DNA of 62,304 nucleotides from Bacteroidia bacterium (GTDB lineage: Bacteria; Bacteroidota; Bacteroidia; SpSt-205): positions 1 through 62,304 of the forward strand of contig JANZYW010000004.1 of assembly GCA_026413325.1 (NCBI GenBank). The letters run 5' to 3'. Shown here one piece after another: positions 43,334 to 53,690 of the stretch (the stretch's first letter is position 1; each line of letters starts with the position of its first letter). A program made the translations under genes and the position numbers. The notes beneath the pieces are model-generated. The model saw only the letters and a list, made by a program, of their open reading frames with translations, had not been told where the DNA came from and ran no database searches.

Positions 43334-44133
43334 ATCTGTGTGAGTTTGGGTTCGGCTTCGTTGGCTACCTGGATGATCTCTTCTAAAGCGACTGGTTTGA
43401 GGTGGTCGGGATCTCCGATATCGGTGACGATAGACATGGCGAAGACCCGCATGCCCATATGATTCGCTACGATGCACTCCGGCACAGTGGACATTCCGAC
43501 CACATCCCCTCCGATAATCCGAAGGAATCGGTATTCCGCCCGGGTCTCGAGATTCGGTCCTGGCACCGCCACATATACTCCTTCTTGAACGGGGATCTGA
43601 TGCTTATGGGCTATCTCCCGGGCCCGAGCGATGAGATCGGGGTGATAGGGAGCACTCATGTCAGGGAAACGGGGACCTAACTGGTCCAGGTTGATACCTC
43701 TAAGCGGATTCTCAGGGAGTAGGTTGATATGGTCGCGGATAATCATTAGGTCTCCGAGCTTATATGTGAGATTGAGCGCGCCCGCTGCATTCGAAAGCAA
43801 AAGGGTGTGTGCCCCCAGTAACTTCATGATGCGGATGGGATAAGTGATTTGATACATAGAATAGCCCTCGTAGTAATGGAACCTCCCTTGCATGGCTACC
43901 ACCCGCTTTCCGCCTAAGCGGCCGAATATCAGCCTACCAAAGTGACTTTCGACCGTACTAATGGGAAAGTGAGGGATGAAGTTGTAGGCCAGCTGGTGCT
44001 CCTTTTCGATTGCATCTGCCAGGCGTCCCAGCCCCGTCCCTAAAACGATCCCGACCTCGACTTCGCCGGTGAAATACCGACGAATGTACTCCAGTGTTTC
44101 TCGGAAGTGATTATAGGCTTCTGTTGTGGTCAT
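43306..44133 (-). CDS. Purine-nucleoside phosphorylase
   Basis: GIVLGTGLGRLAD, GRFHYYEGYSMYQITYPIRIMKLLG, LSNAAGALN, PNLETRAEYRFLR, VGMSTVPE. Confidence 0.95.
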   Translation of the reverse strand: MTTTEAYNHFRETLEYIRRYFTGEVEVGIVLGTGLGRLADAIEKEHQLAYNFIPHFPISTVESHFGRLIFGRLGGKRVVAMQGRFHYYEGYSMYQITYPIRIMKLLGAHTLLLSNAAGALNLTYKLGDLMIIRDHINLLPENPLRGINLDQLGPRFPDMSAPYHPDLIARAREIAHKHQIPVQEGVYVAVPGPNLETRAEYRFLRIIGGDVVGMSTVPECIVANHMGMRVFAMSIVTDIGDPDHLKPVALEEIIQVANEAEPKLTQIFTELVREL

Positions 44134-45223
44134 ACAGGAGAAGCGACGCAAACAAAGTAGAAAAGAGGCTATCCGCCTTTTCTGGGTGAAGGGGTTGCAT
44201 ACCGATGCGTAGAGCGTACAAAGGTAATCCTGTAAAGGCAGACAAAGCGGGGCTTTGAGAGAGTCGGATGAGGTCCTTTTCGGTGGTAAGGAGTAAGAGG
44301 GAAGGCATATTGAGAGTACGACGGGCAGACCTATACCGACGAGCGATCTGAGCGGTATCTTTTTGGGAAAAAGAGTAATGGTCGGGGAAACTGCGTGTGT
44401 ACAGGATGTACACGCCTAATGCAGAAAGGCTCTGATAGAAACTCTGGGGATGGGCTATCCCGCAGAAGGCGACGACGTTTCGATATCGAAGTTCATCCAA
44501 GGACAGAGGGGGCAGTTCTGGAAAAGCTGGGACCAAACCCTCCGTTACATAATGGAAAGTAAGAGAGGGCCGATTGAAGCGACGAGTAGTAGGGAGAGAA
44601 GCGGCCGTTTTCTGATTCAAGATAAGTAAGTCAGCCCTCTTATAGCTCATGAAAGGCTCTCGGAGCCTTCCCAAGGGGAAAAGCCAGTCTCGCCAAGGGG
44701 GATTAAGGAGGTCCAAAATCAAGATATCCACGTCTTTTTGTATCCTTCGATGCTGAAAGGCATCATCTAACACGATAGCCTGTATATCTGGATACCTTTT
44801 TAGAAGTTCTATACCGCCTTTCACGCGATCCTCACATACGCCGACAGGGATATTCGGGAGGAGAGATTTGACAAGCGTCGCTTCATCTCCAAAATAGCGG
44901 GCTGGGTCTGCTCCTGATAAGAGTACCTCTTGGAAACCGTGGGAGATCCGTTTATAGCCTCTGCTCAGATAGGCTACCCGTACACCCCTTTCCAGCAGCC
45001 ATCGCAGGAGATAGATAGAAAAAGGCGTCTTTCCGCTTCCTCCCATGGAGAGATTACCTATTCCTATCACTAAACAGGGTAGTTTGCGAGAAGGAAGCCA
45101 GCCCCAGTGGTATAATCGGTTTCGAAGCAAAATCAGAATACCATAGCCGATAGCGAGAGGGATCGCCAGGATTACACCGAATGTCCGTAGTAATCTTTTA
45201 AGAGCCCTCCATGCCTTGCGCAT
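44111..45223 (-). CDS. lpxK: Tetraacyldisaccharide 4'-kinase
   Basis: IGIGNLSMGGSGKTPF, YLSRGYKR, VLDDAFQHRRI. Confidence 0.95.
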   Translation of the reverse strand: MRKAWRALKRLLRTFGVILAIPLAIGYGILILLRNRLYHWGWLPSRKLPCLVIGIGNLSMGGSGKTPFSIYLLRWLLERGVRVAYLSRGYKRISHGFQEVLLSGADPARYFGDEATLVKSLLPNIPVGVCEDRVKGGIELLKRYPDIQAIVLDDAFQHRRIQKDVDILILDLLNPPWRDWLFPLGRLREPFMSYKRADLLILNQKTAASLPTTRRFNRPSLTFHYVTEGLVPAFPELPPLSLDELRYRNVVAFCGIAHPQSFYQSLSALGVYILYTRSFPDHYSFSQKDTAQIARRYRSARRTLNMPSLLLLTTEKDLIRLSQSPALSAFTGLPLYALRIGMQPLHPEKADSLFSTLFASLLLYDHNRSL

Positions 45224-45236
45224 GCGACAAAGTATG

Positions 45237-45244
45237 TAGTTTTG
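45237..45244 (+). promoter_or_regulatory. -7 element TAGTTTTG of bioB
   Basis: Exact TAnnTTTG, 4 nt before ATG 45249; a TTG lies 18 nt upstream. Confidence 0.55.
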
Positions 45245-45248
45245 CTTG

Positions 45249-46229
45249 ATGGAGTCGTATCCGATACGACATGACTGGTCCAGAGCGGAGGTAGAGGCCC
45301 TGTACCACCGTCCTCTCCTGCGGCTTATAATGGAAGCTGCAGCGGTTCATCAGCAGTATCAGCGACCGGGTGAGATACAGACATGTACACTTTTATCTAT
45401 CAAGACGGGTGGATGCCCCGAGGATTGCGCGTATTGTGCGCAATCGGTTCGCTACCAAACAGGGATCGAGGTACATCGTCTGCTGGACGTAGAGGCGGTG
45501 GTGGAAGCCGCCCGTCAAGCGAAAGCGGCGGGGGCTACCCGTTTTTGTATGGGCGCAGCCTGGCGGGAGGTTCGCAATAACCGAGATTTTGAAAAGGTGT
45601 TACAAATGGTGAGGGAAGTCCGAAGCTTGGGATTAGAAGTGTGTGCGACGTTGGGTATGCTCACACCCGAACAGGCGGAGGCTCTAAAGGAAGCAGGACT
45701 CACCGCTTACAATCATAATCTCGATACCTCAGCTTCTTATTATTCGGAGGTTATAACTACTCGCACTTATGCGGATCGCCTGCGGACGCTCTCCGCTGCG
45801 CGAGCAGCTGGCTTGACCTTGTGTACAGGAGGTATCTTAGGCTTGGGGGAGTCCGATGCTGATCGGATAGATCTGCTGCACACCTTGGCTACTCTCCAGC
45901 CGCACCCTGAATCTGTGCCCATAAATGCACTTGTTCCCATCGAGGGGACCCCGTTAGAAAAATCGCGGGTACCCACAGTCTGGGAGATGGTCCGGGTCAT
46001 AGCCACCGCTCGCATCCTCATGCCCCGCAGCAAGGTACGATTAGCTGCAGGGAGGGAGCGCCTCTCTGCCGTGGAGCAAGCACTGTGTTTCGTAGCGGGG
46101 GCGAACTCTATTTTCTTAGGAGAAAAGCTTCTCACCACCCCCAATGCAGCCATTTCCCAAGATCAGGCGCTGTTTGACCTGTTAGGAATCGAACCGATGA
46201 CCGCCTTTGCAGAGACTTTACCTGCGTGA
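45249..46229 (+). CDS. bioB: Biotin synthase
   Basis: [16 protein letters not shown] radical-SAM motif, [16 protein letters not shown]. Confidence 0.97.
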   Translation: MESYPIRHDWSRAEVEALYHRPLLRLIMEAAAVHQQYQRPGEIQTCTLLSIKTGGCPEDCAYCAQSVRYQTGIEVHRLLDVEAVVEAARQAKAAGATRFCMGAAWREVRNNRDFEKVLQMVREVRSLGLEVCATLGMLTPEQAEALKEAGLTAYNHNLDTSASYYSEVITTRTYADRLRTLSAARAAGLTLCTGGILGLGESDADRIDLLHTLATLQPHPESVPINALVPIEGTPLEKSRVPTVWEMVRVIATARILMPRSKVRLAAGRERLSAVEQALCFVAGANSIFLGEKLLTTPNAAISQDQALFDLLGIEPMTAFAETLPA

Positions 46230-47235
46230 GCTACACTTGCTCCCTGTGTATGGGATAGTTGTAGTTGGTTGGGTCTGGGCACAGCTCTTACCGAATCTGG
46301 GGGGCCAACGAGTGGGTATCTCAGCCCTCACGTTTCTGCGGGTAGATCCCTCTCCTCGGTCTGTAGGATTGGGCGGGGCAGCTGTTCCTCTAAAGGGGGA
46401 TGCTTATGCTGCTTACTGGAATCCTGGTGCTTTGACCGAACTTCATCACGCAGGAGGGGCTCTGAGCCATACGTTCTGGATAGCGGGATTAGATTACTCT
46501 TATGCCGCCTTTGTGCTGCCGTGGAGGAAGTCACATCGCTTGGGTGCACAGGTGCAGTTTCTCTCCAGTGGGCCGATTGAGCGACGCACGGAGTATCAAT
46601 CGGAAGGGACTGGAGAGTATTTCACTGCGACTTACTGGGCTGGGGGTCCTGTTTACGCCTATGAATTCAGTGACCGATTTTCTGCAGGAGGCTGTTTTAA
46701 GGTCGTACGCGAGCAGTTGGATTTCTTTTCGGCGACGACATGGGTGGTAGACGTCGGTTTCCTCTACCAGACGGATGTGCGGGACTTTCGCTTCGGGGTA
46801 ATAGTGCAAAACTTCGGGCCGAACTCTCGACTTCGGGTTTCTAAAAAGCATGAAGCCGATGCTCCCAATGTGCAGGTATCTTCTTATCCAGCCCCTACAC
46901 TTTTTGCCTTGGGGGCAGCTATTCGGATATGGGCCCGGAATGCGCATCGGTTAGAGGCATCGCTTCAGCTAAATCATCCCAATGACAATACAGAGAACCT
47001 GCGTTTGGGAGTAGAATACATCTATGGCGGTTTCCTTTTTGTTCGGGCGGGTCAGAAAGTGGGTTTGGTCGAGCAATACGTCCCCACAGCGGGTATCGGT
47101 CTGAGCCGAGCGTGGGGTCTGGGACGATTTCGCCTGGACTATGCAGCGGAATGGGTAGGTCGACTGGGGTTGCAACATCGAATCGGACTTATATGGCAAA
47201 AAGAAGTATCGGCCTCCTCTCGCTCCTCTTCATAG
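46207..47235 (+). CDS. PorV/PorQ family outer-membrane protein
   Basis: [37 protein letters not shown]; beta-barrel pattern. Confidence 0.8.
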   Translation: MQRLYLRELHLLPVYGIVVVGWVWAQLLPNLGGQRVGISALTFLRVDPSPRSVGLGGAAVPLKGDAYAAYWNPGALTELHHAGGALSHTFWIAGLDYSYAAFVLPWRKSHRLGAQVQFLSSGPIERRTEYQSEGTGEYFTATYWAGGPVYAYEFSDRFSAGGCFKVVREQLDFFSATTWVVDVGFLYQTDVRDFRFGVIVQNFGPNSRLRVSKKHEADAPNVQVSSYPAPTLFALGAAIRIWARNAHRLEASLQLNHPNDNTENLRLGVEYIYGGFLFVRAGQKVGLVEQYVPTAGIGLSRAWGLGRFRLDYAAEWVGRLGLQHRIGLIWQKEVSASSRSSS

Positions 47236-48380
47236 TAAGCTGTGGGGATTTCTGGGGTCGTAAGACTGATTTGGGCTTCATTGACGTGCCTCAGTATGAT
47301 AACGCGTTGGTTTCATTTGTTCCTATTTTTCCTTATTGGGGGGGATTTAGTGGGCCGGTAGATATCTGCATAGGGTATGATGAACTCATATATGTAGCGG
47401 ATTCTGTCGCAGGGGAAATAATATGTCTCGACCAGGCAGGGCGTCGGATCGGGCGTTATCCCCTTCCTGGAGTCCACGCTCTCGCCCAGGACAGAAGATT
47501 AGACCTCTTAGCTGTCGCGCCTGTAGATACAGTTATAGGGGGGCAAACCTATCGGTTAGATGCACTACATCGGATCCGCCTCTATGATGGGCAAGGATAC
47601 GGTCTTTCTCACGCCATGATCGTTTCACGTCAGGTACATCCCTTTTACTTTAAGGCTTCTTTTTCCACTTCCGACACAGTTGTCCGCCTGCGTCGGATAG
47701 CCGTGATGGCGGATAATAGCTACTATGTCACCCGGACTGGACCGGACAGGGACCCGCTCAAGTTTGGCGGACCAGATGATGCAGTACTAAAGTTTAGCAG
47801 TGAAGATAGATGGGAAGAGGCGATAGCAGTGGAGACTTCCACAGGCACACAGACGGATTTCTTTCTCGGGGCGTGGGGTATATGTGTAAAGGCCCGTCCT
47901 CCGCAATCTCCTTTTGTGTCGCAAGGAGAGGGCTTCTGGGTGGGCTTGACAGCGTCTGGATTACCCCTCCGGATACATTCCGTAGTGTCTCGTGAGGGAG
48001 AACAGGGTCGTTTCTATGAGGTAGAATTTCGCTGGGTGCAGGGAGATACCAGCGTAGCAGATGGGTTTCTCGCGACACCAGGCCGCTTTCGAAGGCCAGA
48101 GGGCATCGCATATACAGGAGGAGCTCAGCCCTATCTTATCGTGGCGGATGCTGAGTTAGATTCTGTGTTTGTATTTACTCTTTCGGGATTAGAAGGGGTG
48201 TTGCCTCCTGTCAATACGACCGCAGTTCGTCGACCTGTGAAGGTCTCTTTCGGCGGAAGAGGAGGGGGGCCCTTGCAGATGCACAGACCTACCGCTGTCG
48301 CCCATCATCGGCGCATTTTATATGTAGTAGATTTTGGTAATAGGCGGGTCATGCGACTACGACTCACCACGGATTTTTAG
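47193..48380 (+). CDS. Lipoprotein with NHL-like beta-propeller
   Basis: [20 protein letters not shown] lipobox; VDICIGYDELIYVADSVAGEIICLDQAGRRIGRY. Confidence 0.65.
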   Translation: MAKRSIGLLSLLFIVSCGDFWGRKTDLGFIDVPQYDNALVSFVPIFPYWGGFSGPVDICIGYDELIYVADSVAGEIICLDQAGRRIGRYPLPGVHALAQDRRLDLLAVAPVDTVIGGQTYRLDALHRIRLYDGQGYGLSHAMIVSRQVHPFYFKASFSTSDTVVRLRRIAVMADNSYYVTRTGPDRDPLKFGGPDDAVLKFSSEDRWEEAIAVETSTGTQTDFFLGAWGICVKARPPQSPFVSQGEGFWVGLTASGLPLRIHSVVSREGEQGRFYEVEFRWVQGDTSVADGFLATPGRFRRPEGIAYTGGAQPYLIVADAELDSVFVFTLSGLEGVLPPVNTTAVRRPVKVSFGGRGGGPLQMHRPTAVAHHRRILYVVDFGNRRVMRLRLTTDF

Positions 48381-48388
48381 TACCTTTG
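48381..48388 (+). promoter_or_regulatory. -7 element TACCTTTG upstream of M23 peptidase gene
   Basis: Exact TAnnTTTG starting right after the previous stop codon. Confidence 0.45.
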
Positions 48389-48414
48389 CGGCGCAGGAAA
48401 AATGTGGGTGATGC

Positions 48415-49266
48415 ATGTTTGGATTTATAAATCGTTTTGAATGGGATGACCGGACGCTCACCTTCAGGCGAGCTCCTCTTCGTGTTTGGCAGCTCGTGCG
48501 TCGGCTTCCAGGACCTCTGGTGCGAGGGTTTTTCACAGGGGCGGTCCTGGTAGGGCTCACCTATGGATGGTGGGAGAGGTATTTCCTCCACCTTGAGGAC
48601 AAGCGCGTGCGGAGGCTGCAGGTAGAATACCAGCGTATTTCTCAGGAAGTGGTCCAATATGAGCAGCGGATGCAGCGACTGCATGAGCGGGCTGAGAAAC
48701 TGTATCGTCCTGTCCTGGGACTCAGTCCCCTTTCTTCCTCGCAGTGGGAGGGTAACATGGGGGGCGCTCCTATTTCCTCCATCGAGCACTCCCTGTACCG
48801 GGGCAAGCTTCTGCATCAGGAATATACAAAACTCGAAGAGTTATTGGCTGAGCAGGCTTCTCATTTGGCCCATCTACCCTGTATCGCTCCTGTCTCTGGT
48901 ATTCGAGTAAGTGGCTTTGGGTTTCGCCGGGATCCTTTTCATGGAGCGTGGCAGATGCACACGGGCATAGACATATCAGCCCCTTACGGCTCTCCTGTGC
49001 GTGCAGCGGCGTCTGGGCGAGTACAAATCGCAGGATGGGATGGAGGAGGATACGGGCTCCAAGTAGAGGTAGATCATGGGAATGGATTAGTGACGAAATA
49101 TGCGCACTTATCCCGTCTCGCTGTGCAGGTGGGAGAAGAAGTGAGACGAGGACAGGTGATAGGATATGTAGGCTCTACAGGATATTCTGTCGCTCCGCAC
49201 CTTCATTATGAGGTGATCGAACGAGGGGTAAAGGTTAATCCTGAAAAATACCTACTTTTGCATTAA
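48415..49266 (+). CDS. Membrane-anchored M23 family metallopeptidase
   Basis: MHTGIDISAPYGSPVRAAASGRV, HLHYEV intact zinc motifs. Confidence 0.93.
   Translation: MFGFINRFEWDDRTLTFRRAPLRVWQLVRRLPGPLVRGFFTGAVLVGLTYGWWERYFLHLEDKRVRRLQVEYQRISQEVVQYEQRMQRLHERAEKLYRPVLGLSPLSSSQWEGNMGGAPISSIEHSLYRGKLLHQEYTKLEELLAEQASHLAHLPCIAPVSGIRVSGFGFRRDPFHGAWQMHTGIDISAPYGSPVRAAASGRVQIAGWDGGGYGLQVEVDHGNGLVTKYAHLSRLAVQVGEEVRRGQVIGYVGSTGYSVAPHLHYEVIERGVKVNPEKYLLLH
49253..49260 (+). promoter_or_regulatory. -7 element TACTTTTG of ssb
   Basis: Exact TAnnTTTG, 7 nt before ATG 49268, inside the end of the upstream gene. Confidence 0.5.
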
Positions 49267-49267
49267 C

Positions 49268-49687
49268 ATGTATGCGAAACTCATCGCTGCTGGCCGACTG
49301 GGGCGAGATGCGGAGCTGCGCTCCGTTGGCTCCGGCCAAGTGATACGATTTTCTCTCCCCCAAACGCAGCGAGGACCTGGGGGGGAGGAGCGCACGCTAT
49401 GGATCGAATGCAGTTACTGGAGAAATCCAGGAGATAGTACGGAAGTACTCCGATTTCTTAGGAAGGGAGCAGTTGTGTTAGTAGAAGGTGTACCTTCCGT
49501 TCGTGTTTACACCCGACAAGATAACACCCCAGGCGTAAGCTTTGAATGTCGAGTGGCTTCCCTTCGGGTGCTTGTTTATCCCACTGCAGAGGGAGGCGTG
49601 TCGACCTTATCCTCAGAACCAGAGGTGACTGCGGTAGAAGAACCCACTCCTCCGGAGCTTCCTGGAGGAGAAGATCTGCCTTTCTAA
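49268..49687 (+). CDS. ssb: Single-stranded DNA-binding protein
   Basis: MYAKLIAAGRLGRDAELRSVGSGQVIRFSL OB fold; acidic tip GGEDLPF. Confidence 0.9.
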   Translation: MYAKLIAAGRLGRDAELRSVGSGQVIRFSLPQTQRGPGGEERTLWIECSYWRNPGDSTEVLRFLRKGAVVLVEGVPSVRVYTRQDNTPGVSFECRVASLRVLVYPTAEGGVSTLSSEPEVTAVEEPTPPELPGGEDLPF

Positions 49688-49696
49688 CAGCCCGCT

Positions 49697-51064
49697 CTGA
49701 GAAGAAGCGGTTTTCTCCAGAAGATATATCTACCTCTACGGCGCCATGCTCCCCCTGGAGCACCATTCCTTGTTGCCTTCAGTGGAGGGCCAGATTCGGT
49801 AGCTCTTGTACTGATTTTAGAAGAGCTGGGATACGAAGTAATCTTGGCATACGTGGACCACGGTCTACGGGGTCTCGAGTCTGCCAGAGAGGCAGATTGG
49901 GTAAGGGGATTCGCTCAAAGAAAAGGCCTACCTCTGGAGGTGCTGAAGGTAAGGGAGGACATGCTACGTGGAAAGAGAGGCATCCAGGCTGCAGCGCGAA
50001 ATATACGGTATCAGTGGATGGAGAGCTTGCTAAACCAGGGAAAAGGTTTCTGGGGGGCCACAGCTCATATCTTAGAAGACCAGATAGAAACCTTGCTGTA
50101 TCGCTTGGTACGCAGTCCAAGCCCAAAGCTGTGGGAAGGTATACCATATCGTCGGGGGCGCTGGCTACGTCCGCTTTTGTACTGTCACAGAGAGGAAATC
50201 ATCTCTTACCTAAGGAGCAGGCAAGAAGGATATCTCTTAGACAGCAGTAACTATACACCGAAATACTTTCGCAATCAGATGCGGTGGTGGTCACTGCCGC
50301 CTCTCTACCAGATAAACCCTTCTTTAGCGGAAAGCTGGGTTGCTCGGTGGAAATTGTATCGCTTGCAGTGGAAGCGGCTGTGGGCGTGCTATTCTCGATG
50401 GATGTCTCGCTGGCTCTCTCCGACTCCCTACGGAGAAATAGGGAGGGGACCTGCCGCGAAGGATGCGCTGTATGTGGTAGCCAAGATTCGATGGCGACTT
50501 ACCGATGCAGCTGCCCATCGACTATGGACTTTATGGAAGGCAAAGCGTTCCGGAGCTTATATAAGTACAGGTGGAAGGGTATTTGTTCGAGTGCCGCAGG
50601 GCTTACAAGTCGGATTACAAGAATATTGGATGCCCCTCTGGCCAGAATGGATGCTTTCAGAGGGGGGAGGAACCTGTTTCTGGGGACTCTGGGAACTTAA
50701 GGCGGGAGACCAGGCGCCCCAGCCCGGTGAGAGGGTGTTAGCATGGAATAAGCACCTTCTGCACTTTCCCCTTCGAGTACGCTTGTGGAAAAGGGGAGAT
50801 ACCATGCGTCCTGAAGGGTTGGAGGGGCATACGAAGCGTTTGAGCGATATTTGGCCCGAGATAGGAGTATATGGATTTGAAAGAAAACATGCTTTTGTAG
50901 TGGAAGATGCAGAAGGCAGAATAATCGGAGCGGCAGGGTATCGCGTAGCTGCAGGAATGAGTCCATCTTCCCCTGAAACAGAGATTTTTTACCTTCGGGC
51001 GGTATATGGGCGGATCTCTTCGGCTTCAGAACAGCCTTCGTATCCCGGAGCTCAATCGACCTGA
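49697..51064 (+). CDS. tilS: tRNA(Ile)-lysidine synthase (non-canonical start)
   Basis: PP-loop FLVAFSGGPDSVALVL lies upstream of the listed TTG start at 49844; LAYVDHGLRG, GATAHILEDQIETLLYRL. CTG 49697 is the best in-frame candidate. Confidence 0.85.
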   Translation: MRRSGFLQKIYLPLRRHAPPGAPFLVAFSGGPDSVALVLILEELGYEVILAYVDHGLRGLESAREADWVRGFAQRKGLPLEVLKVREDMLRGKRGIQAAARNIRYQWMESLLNQGKGFWGATAHILEDQIETLLYRLVRSPSPKLWEGIPYRRGRWLRPLLYCHREEIISYLRSRQEGYLLDSSNYTPKYFRNQMRWWSLPPLYQINPSLAESWVARWKLYRLQWKRLWACYSRWMSRWLSPTPYGEIGRGPAAKDALYVVAKIRWRLTDAAAHRLWTLWKAKRSGAYISTGGRVFVRVPQGLQVGLQEYWMPLWPEWMLSEGGGTCFWGLWELKAGDQAPQPGERVLAWNKHLLHFPLRVRLWKRGDTMRPEGLEGHTKRLSDIWPEIGVYGFERKHAFVVEDAEGRIIGAAGYRVAAGMSPSSPETEIFYLRAVYGRISSASEQPSYPGAQST

Positions 51065-53093
51065 ACTCTACCTCAATCGAGAACTCAGCTGGTTAGAGTT
51101 TAACGCTCGAGTTTTAGAAGAGTCCTTGCATGAAGTACATCCTCTGCTCAGCCGAATGAGATTTTTGTCTATTTTTTACAGCAATCTTGATGAGTTTTTC
51201 ATGATTCGGGTGGCGGGCATAAAGGAACAGATCCGGGCAGGTGTGAGGGAAAGGGGGCCAGATGGATTGACCCCTCGTCAGACTCTGCAGCGAATCCAGG
51301 AGCGAGTCCGCCAGCTCCTGGTGCGAGCACAGGAAATTTTTTATACCCGTCTCCTCCCTGCGTTAGAAGAAGAGGGAGTCGTTATCTACCAAGGGAGACG
51401 GTTAAATCGCCTCCCTCGGGAAGCCTTGAGAAAATACTTTCAGGAAAAGGTCTTTCCACTGCTTACGCCGCTGGCGATCGACTCAGCCCATCCTGTTCCT
51501 CCTTTGCGGGCGTTGGAGTATATTGTATGGGTAGAGCTACGAGATGGATCCGCTCTTGTGCCCATTCCTCAGGTGCTACCTCGATTTGTTCCTTTTCACT
51601 CTTCTCAGCGGTATGGTTTTGTTCCCATAGAAGCATTGATAGGGCTTTTTCTCGAGGAGCTTTTTCCAGGGCGGCGTGTCAGAGAATACCATCTTTTCCG
51701 CCTTACGCGAGATGCCGATATAGAGATATCTGAAGCGGAGGCAGATGACCTTCTTCAGCTGGTGGAAAGGGAGTTGAGGAGAAGGCGATTGGGGGCAGTC
51801 GTTCGGTTAGAAGCCAGTGCTGGCATGCCGGCGGATACCTTGCGCTTCTTAATGGATGAGCTGGAGTTTGAACCAGAAGACATCTATCAGGTGGAGGGAT
51901 TTCTTGGGCTGGAGCGGCTATGGGATATCTTGCATGAAGTGGATGAGCCTTCTCTGCTCGACCGTCCGTTTGTACCTGCTGTACCCGCTGCGCTTCAAGG
52001 AAAGGCAAATATATTCGAAGCGATCGCCCAGGGGGATATTCTTTTGCATCATCCCTACGATAGCTTTGTACCCGTCGCAGAGTTTATCCAGGCGGCGGCG
52101 CGGGATCCTAATGTTCTTGCTATCAAGCAGACCCTCTATCGCACTACAGGAGAAAAGTCTCTTATCGTTCAGGCGCTGAGAGAAGCAGTAGAGCGCGGCA
52201 AACAAGTCACCGTGCTTATTGAACTCAAGGCCAGGTTTGATGAAGAGACAAACATATACTGGGCGAAAGAGTTAGAAAAAGCAGGAGCCAACGTCATATA
52301 CGGTTTGTTGGGGCTCAAAATACATTCTAAATGTGCGCTGATTGTTCGGAAAGAGGGGAATGGTCTCCGCCTGTATGCTCATCTGAGTACAGGTAACTAC
52401 AACGAGAAAACGGCTCAGATGTACACGGATATAGGTCTTTTGACAGCGGACCCCGAAATCACGCGAGATTTAGCCGAGCTATTTAACTATCTAACGGGGA
52501 ACTCTGGTCAGCGGAACTGGCGTCGCATCGCTGTGGCTCCAGAAAATCTTCGAGAAATGTTTTTATCGGAGATAGAACGCTGCATGGCCGAGCATTCACC
52601 TGAGCAACCGAGTAGAATTTTACTGGTTATCAATGCATTAGTTGATCCTGATATGATACGGGCTCTATATGCGGCTTCTTTGCGGGGGGTCCTGGTGGAC
52701 CTGGTCGTACGAGGTATCTGCTGCTTGGTCCCGGGTACTTCGGTCAGTCCGACCATTCGAGTTCACAGCATTATCGGTCGGTTTTTGGAACATAGCCGCT
52801 TGTATATTTTCCAGAGTGGAGGAGAGCTGCGGGTCTGGTCGGGAAGCGCAGATTGGATGCCGCGAAACTTAGATAGGCGAGTGGAGATCGCATATCCTCT
52901 CGATACGCCATCTTTAGCAAAGCAAGCGCTGGATATAGCAGAGACGCTTCTTGCAGATACTACCCATACATGGATTTTGGGAGCGGATGGGGTATATCGT
53001 CGGCGTAGAGAGGTCGATCCTACCCTTCCTCCTTTTTCGGCTCAGCTTGAGTTCCTTCGATTGCGAGGGTTTCCTGCCAAAGAGATTTCGTAA
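51006..53093 (+). CDS. ppk1: Polyphosphate kinase 1
   Basis: YLNRELSWLEFNARVLEE, FYSNLDEFFMIRVAGIKEQ, HPYDSF, KQTLYRTT, HLSTGNYNEKTA. Confidence 0.97.
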   Translation: MGGSLRLQNSLRIPELNRPELYLNRELSWLEFNARVLEESLHEVHPLLSRMRFLSIFYSNLDEFFMIRVAGIKEQIRAGVRERGPDGLTPRQTLQRIQERVRQLLVRAQEIFYTRLLPALEEEGVVIYQGRRLNRLPREALRKYFQEKVFPLLTPLAIDSAHPVPPLRALEYIVWVELRDGSALVPIPQVLPRFVPFHSSQRYGFVPIEALIGLFLEELFPGRRVREYHLFRLTRDADIEISEAEADDLLQLVERELRRRRLGAVVRLEASAGMPADTLRFLMDELEFEPEDIYQVEGFLGLERLWDILHEVDEPSLLDRPFVPAVPAALQGKANIFEAIAQGDILLHHPYDSFVPVAEFIQAAARDPNVLAIKQTLYRTTGEKSLIVQALREAVERGKQVTVLIELKARFDEETNIYWAKELEKAGANVIYGLLGLKIHSKCALIVRKEGNGLRLYAHLSTGNYNEKTAQMYTDIGLLTADPEITRDLAELFNYLTGNSGQRNWRRIAVAPENLREMFLSEIERCMAEHSPEQPSRILLVINALVDPDMIRALYAASLRGVLVDLVVRGICCLVPGTSVSPTIRVHSIIGRFLEHSRLYIFQSGGELRVWSGSADWMPRNLDRRVEIAYPLDTPSLAKQALDIAETLLADTTHTWILGADGVYRRRREVDPTLPPFSAQLEFLRLRGFPAKEIS

Positions 53094-53096
53094 AGT

Positions 53097-53690
53097 ATGT
53101 ATCCTGTCGTTGAACATTTTTACACACTGCAAGGAGAGGGGTACTGGGCGGGACAGCCTGCCTATTTCGTCCGTTTGGGAGGCTGTGATGTAGGATGTTC
53201 CTGGTGTGATACTCGGTACAGCTGGCCGAAAGAAGGATGGGACCTCTATACCCCGGAAGAGATAAGAGAGTGGATCACGAGGACTCCTGCTCGCCACGTG
53301 GTTCTCACGGGAGGAGAACCCACGATGCATCCGCTTTCTCCCTTGATCGATACCCTTCGGCAGGGGGGCCTCTTTGTACAGCTGGAGACTTCAGGCGCCT
53401 ATCCCTTGCCAGATGTTCTTCCAGACTGGATTACCCTTTCCCCCAAGCGATTTAGGCCCCCTTTACCTTCGTACTATGAGGTGGCCCGTGAGCTGAAAGT
53501 CGTCATACATGCCCGCAGTGATTTTGGCTGGGCCGAGCAGCAGCTTGCGTTTTGCCCACCTACTGTGCAGGCTTATCTCCAACCTGAGGCCTATCAACCA
53601 GAGACCTTGAGTTGGATAATTGCATATCTAAAAGAGCATCCGCGCTGGCGCCTTAGTTTGCAATGGCATCGATATCTTGCTATTCCATGA
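53097..53690 (+). CDS. queE: 7-carboxy-7-deazaguanine synthase
   Basis: FYTLQGEGYWAGQPAYFVRLGGCDVGCSWCDT radical-SAM motif. Confidence 0.93.
   Translation: MYPVVEHFYTLQGEGYWAGQPAYFVRLGGCDVGCSWCDTRYSWPKEGWDLYTPEEIREWITRTPARHVVLTGGEPTMHPLSPLIDTLRQGGLFVQLETSGAYPLPDVLPDWITLSPKRFRPPLPSYYEVARELKVVIHARSDFGWAEQQLAFCPPTVQAYLQPEAYQPETLSWIIAYLKEHPRWRLSLQWHRYLAIP

Noticed and set aside
49546-50250. 234-aa ORF overlapping ssb and tilS
   Set aside because: Low-complexity Arg/Ser-rich translation of the wrong frame; the tilS frame carries the PP-loop and conserved motifs.
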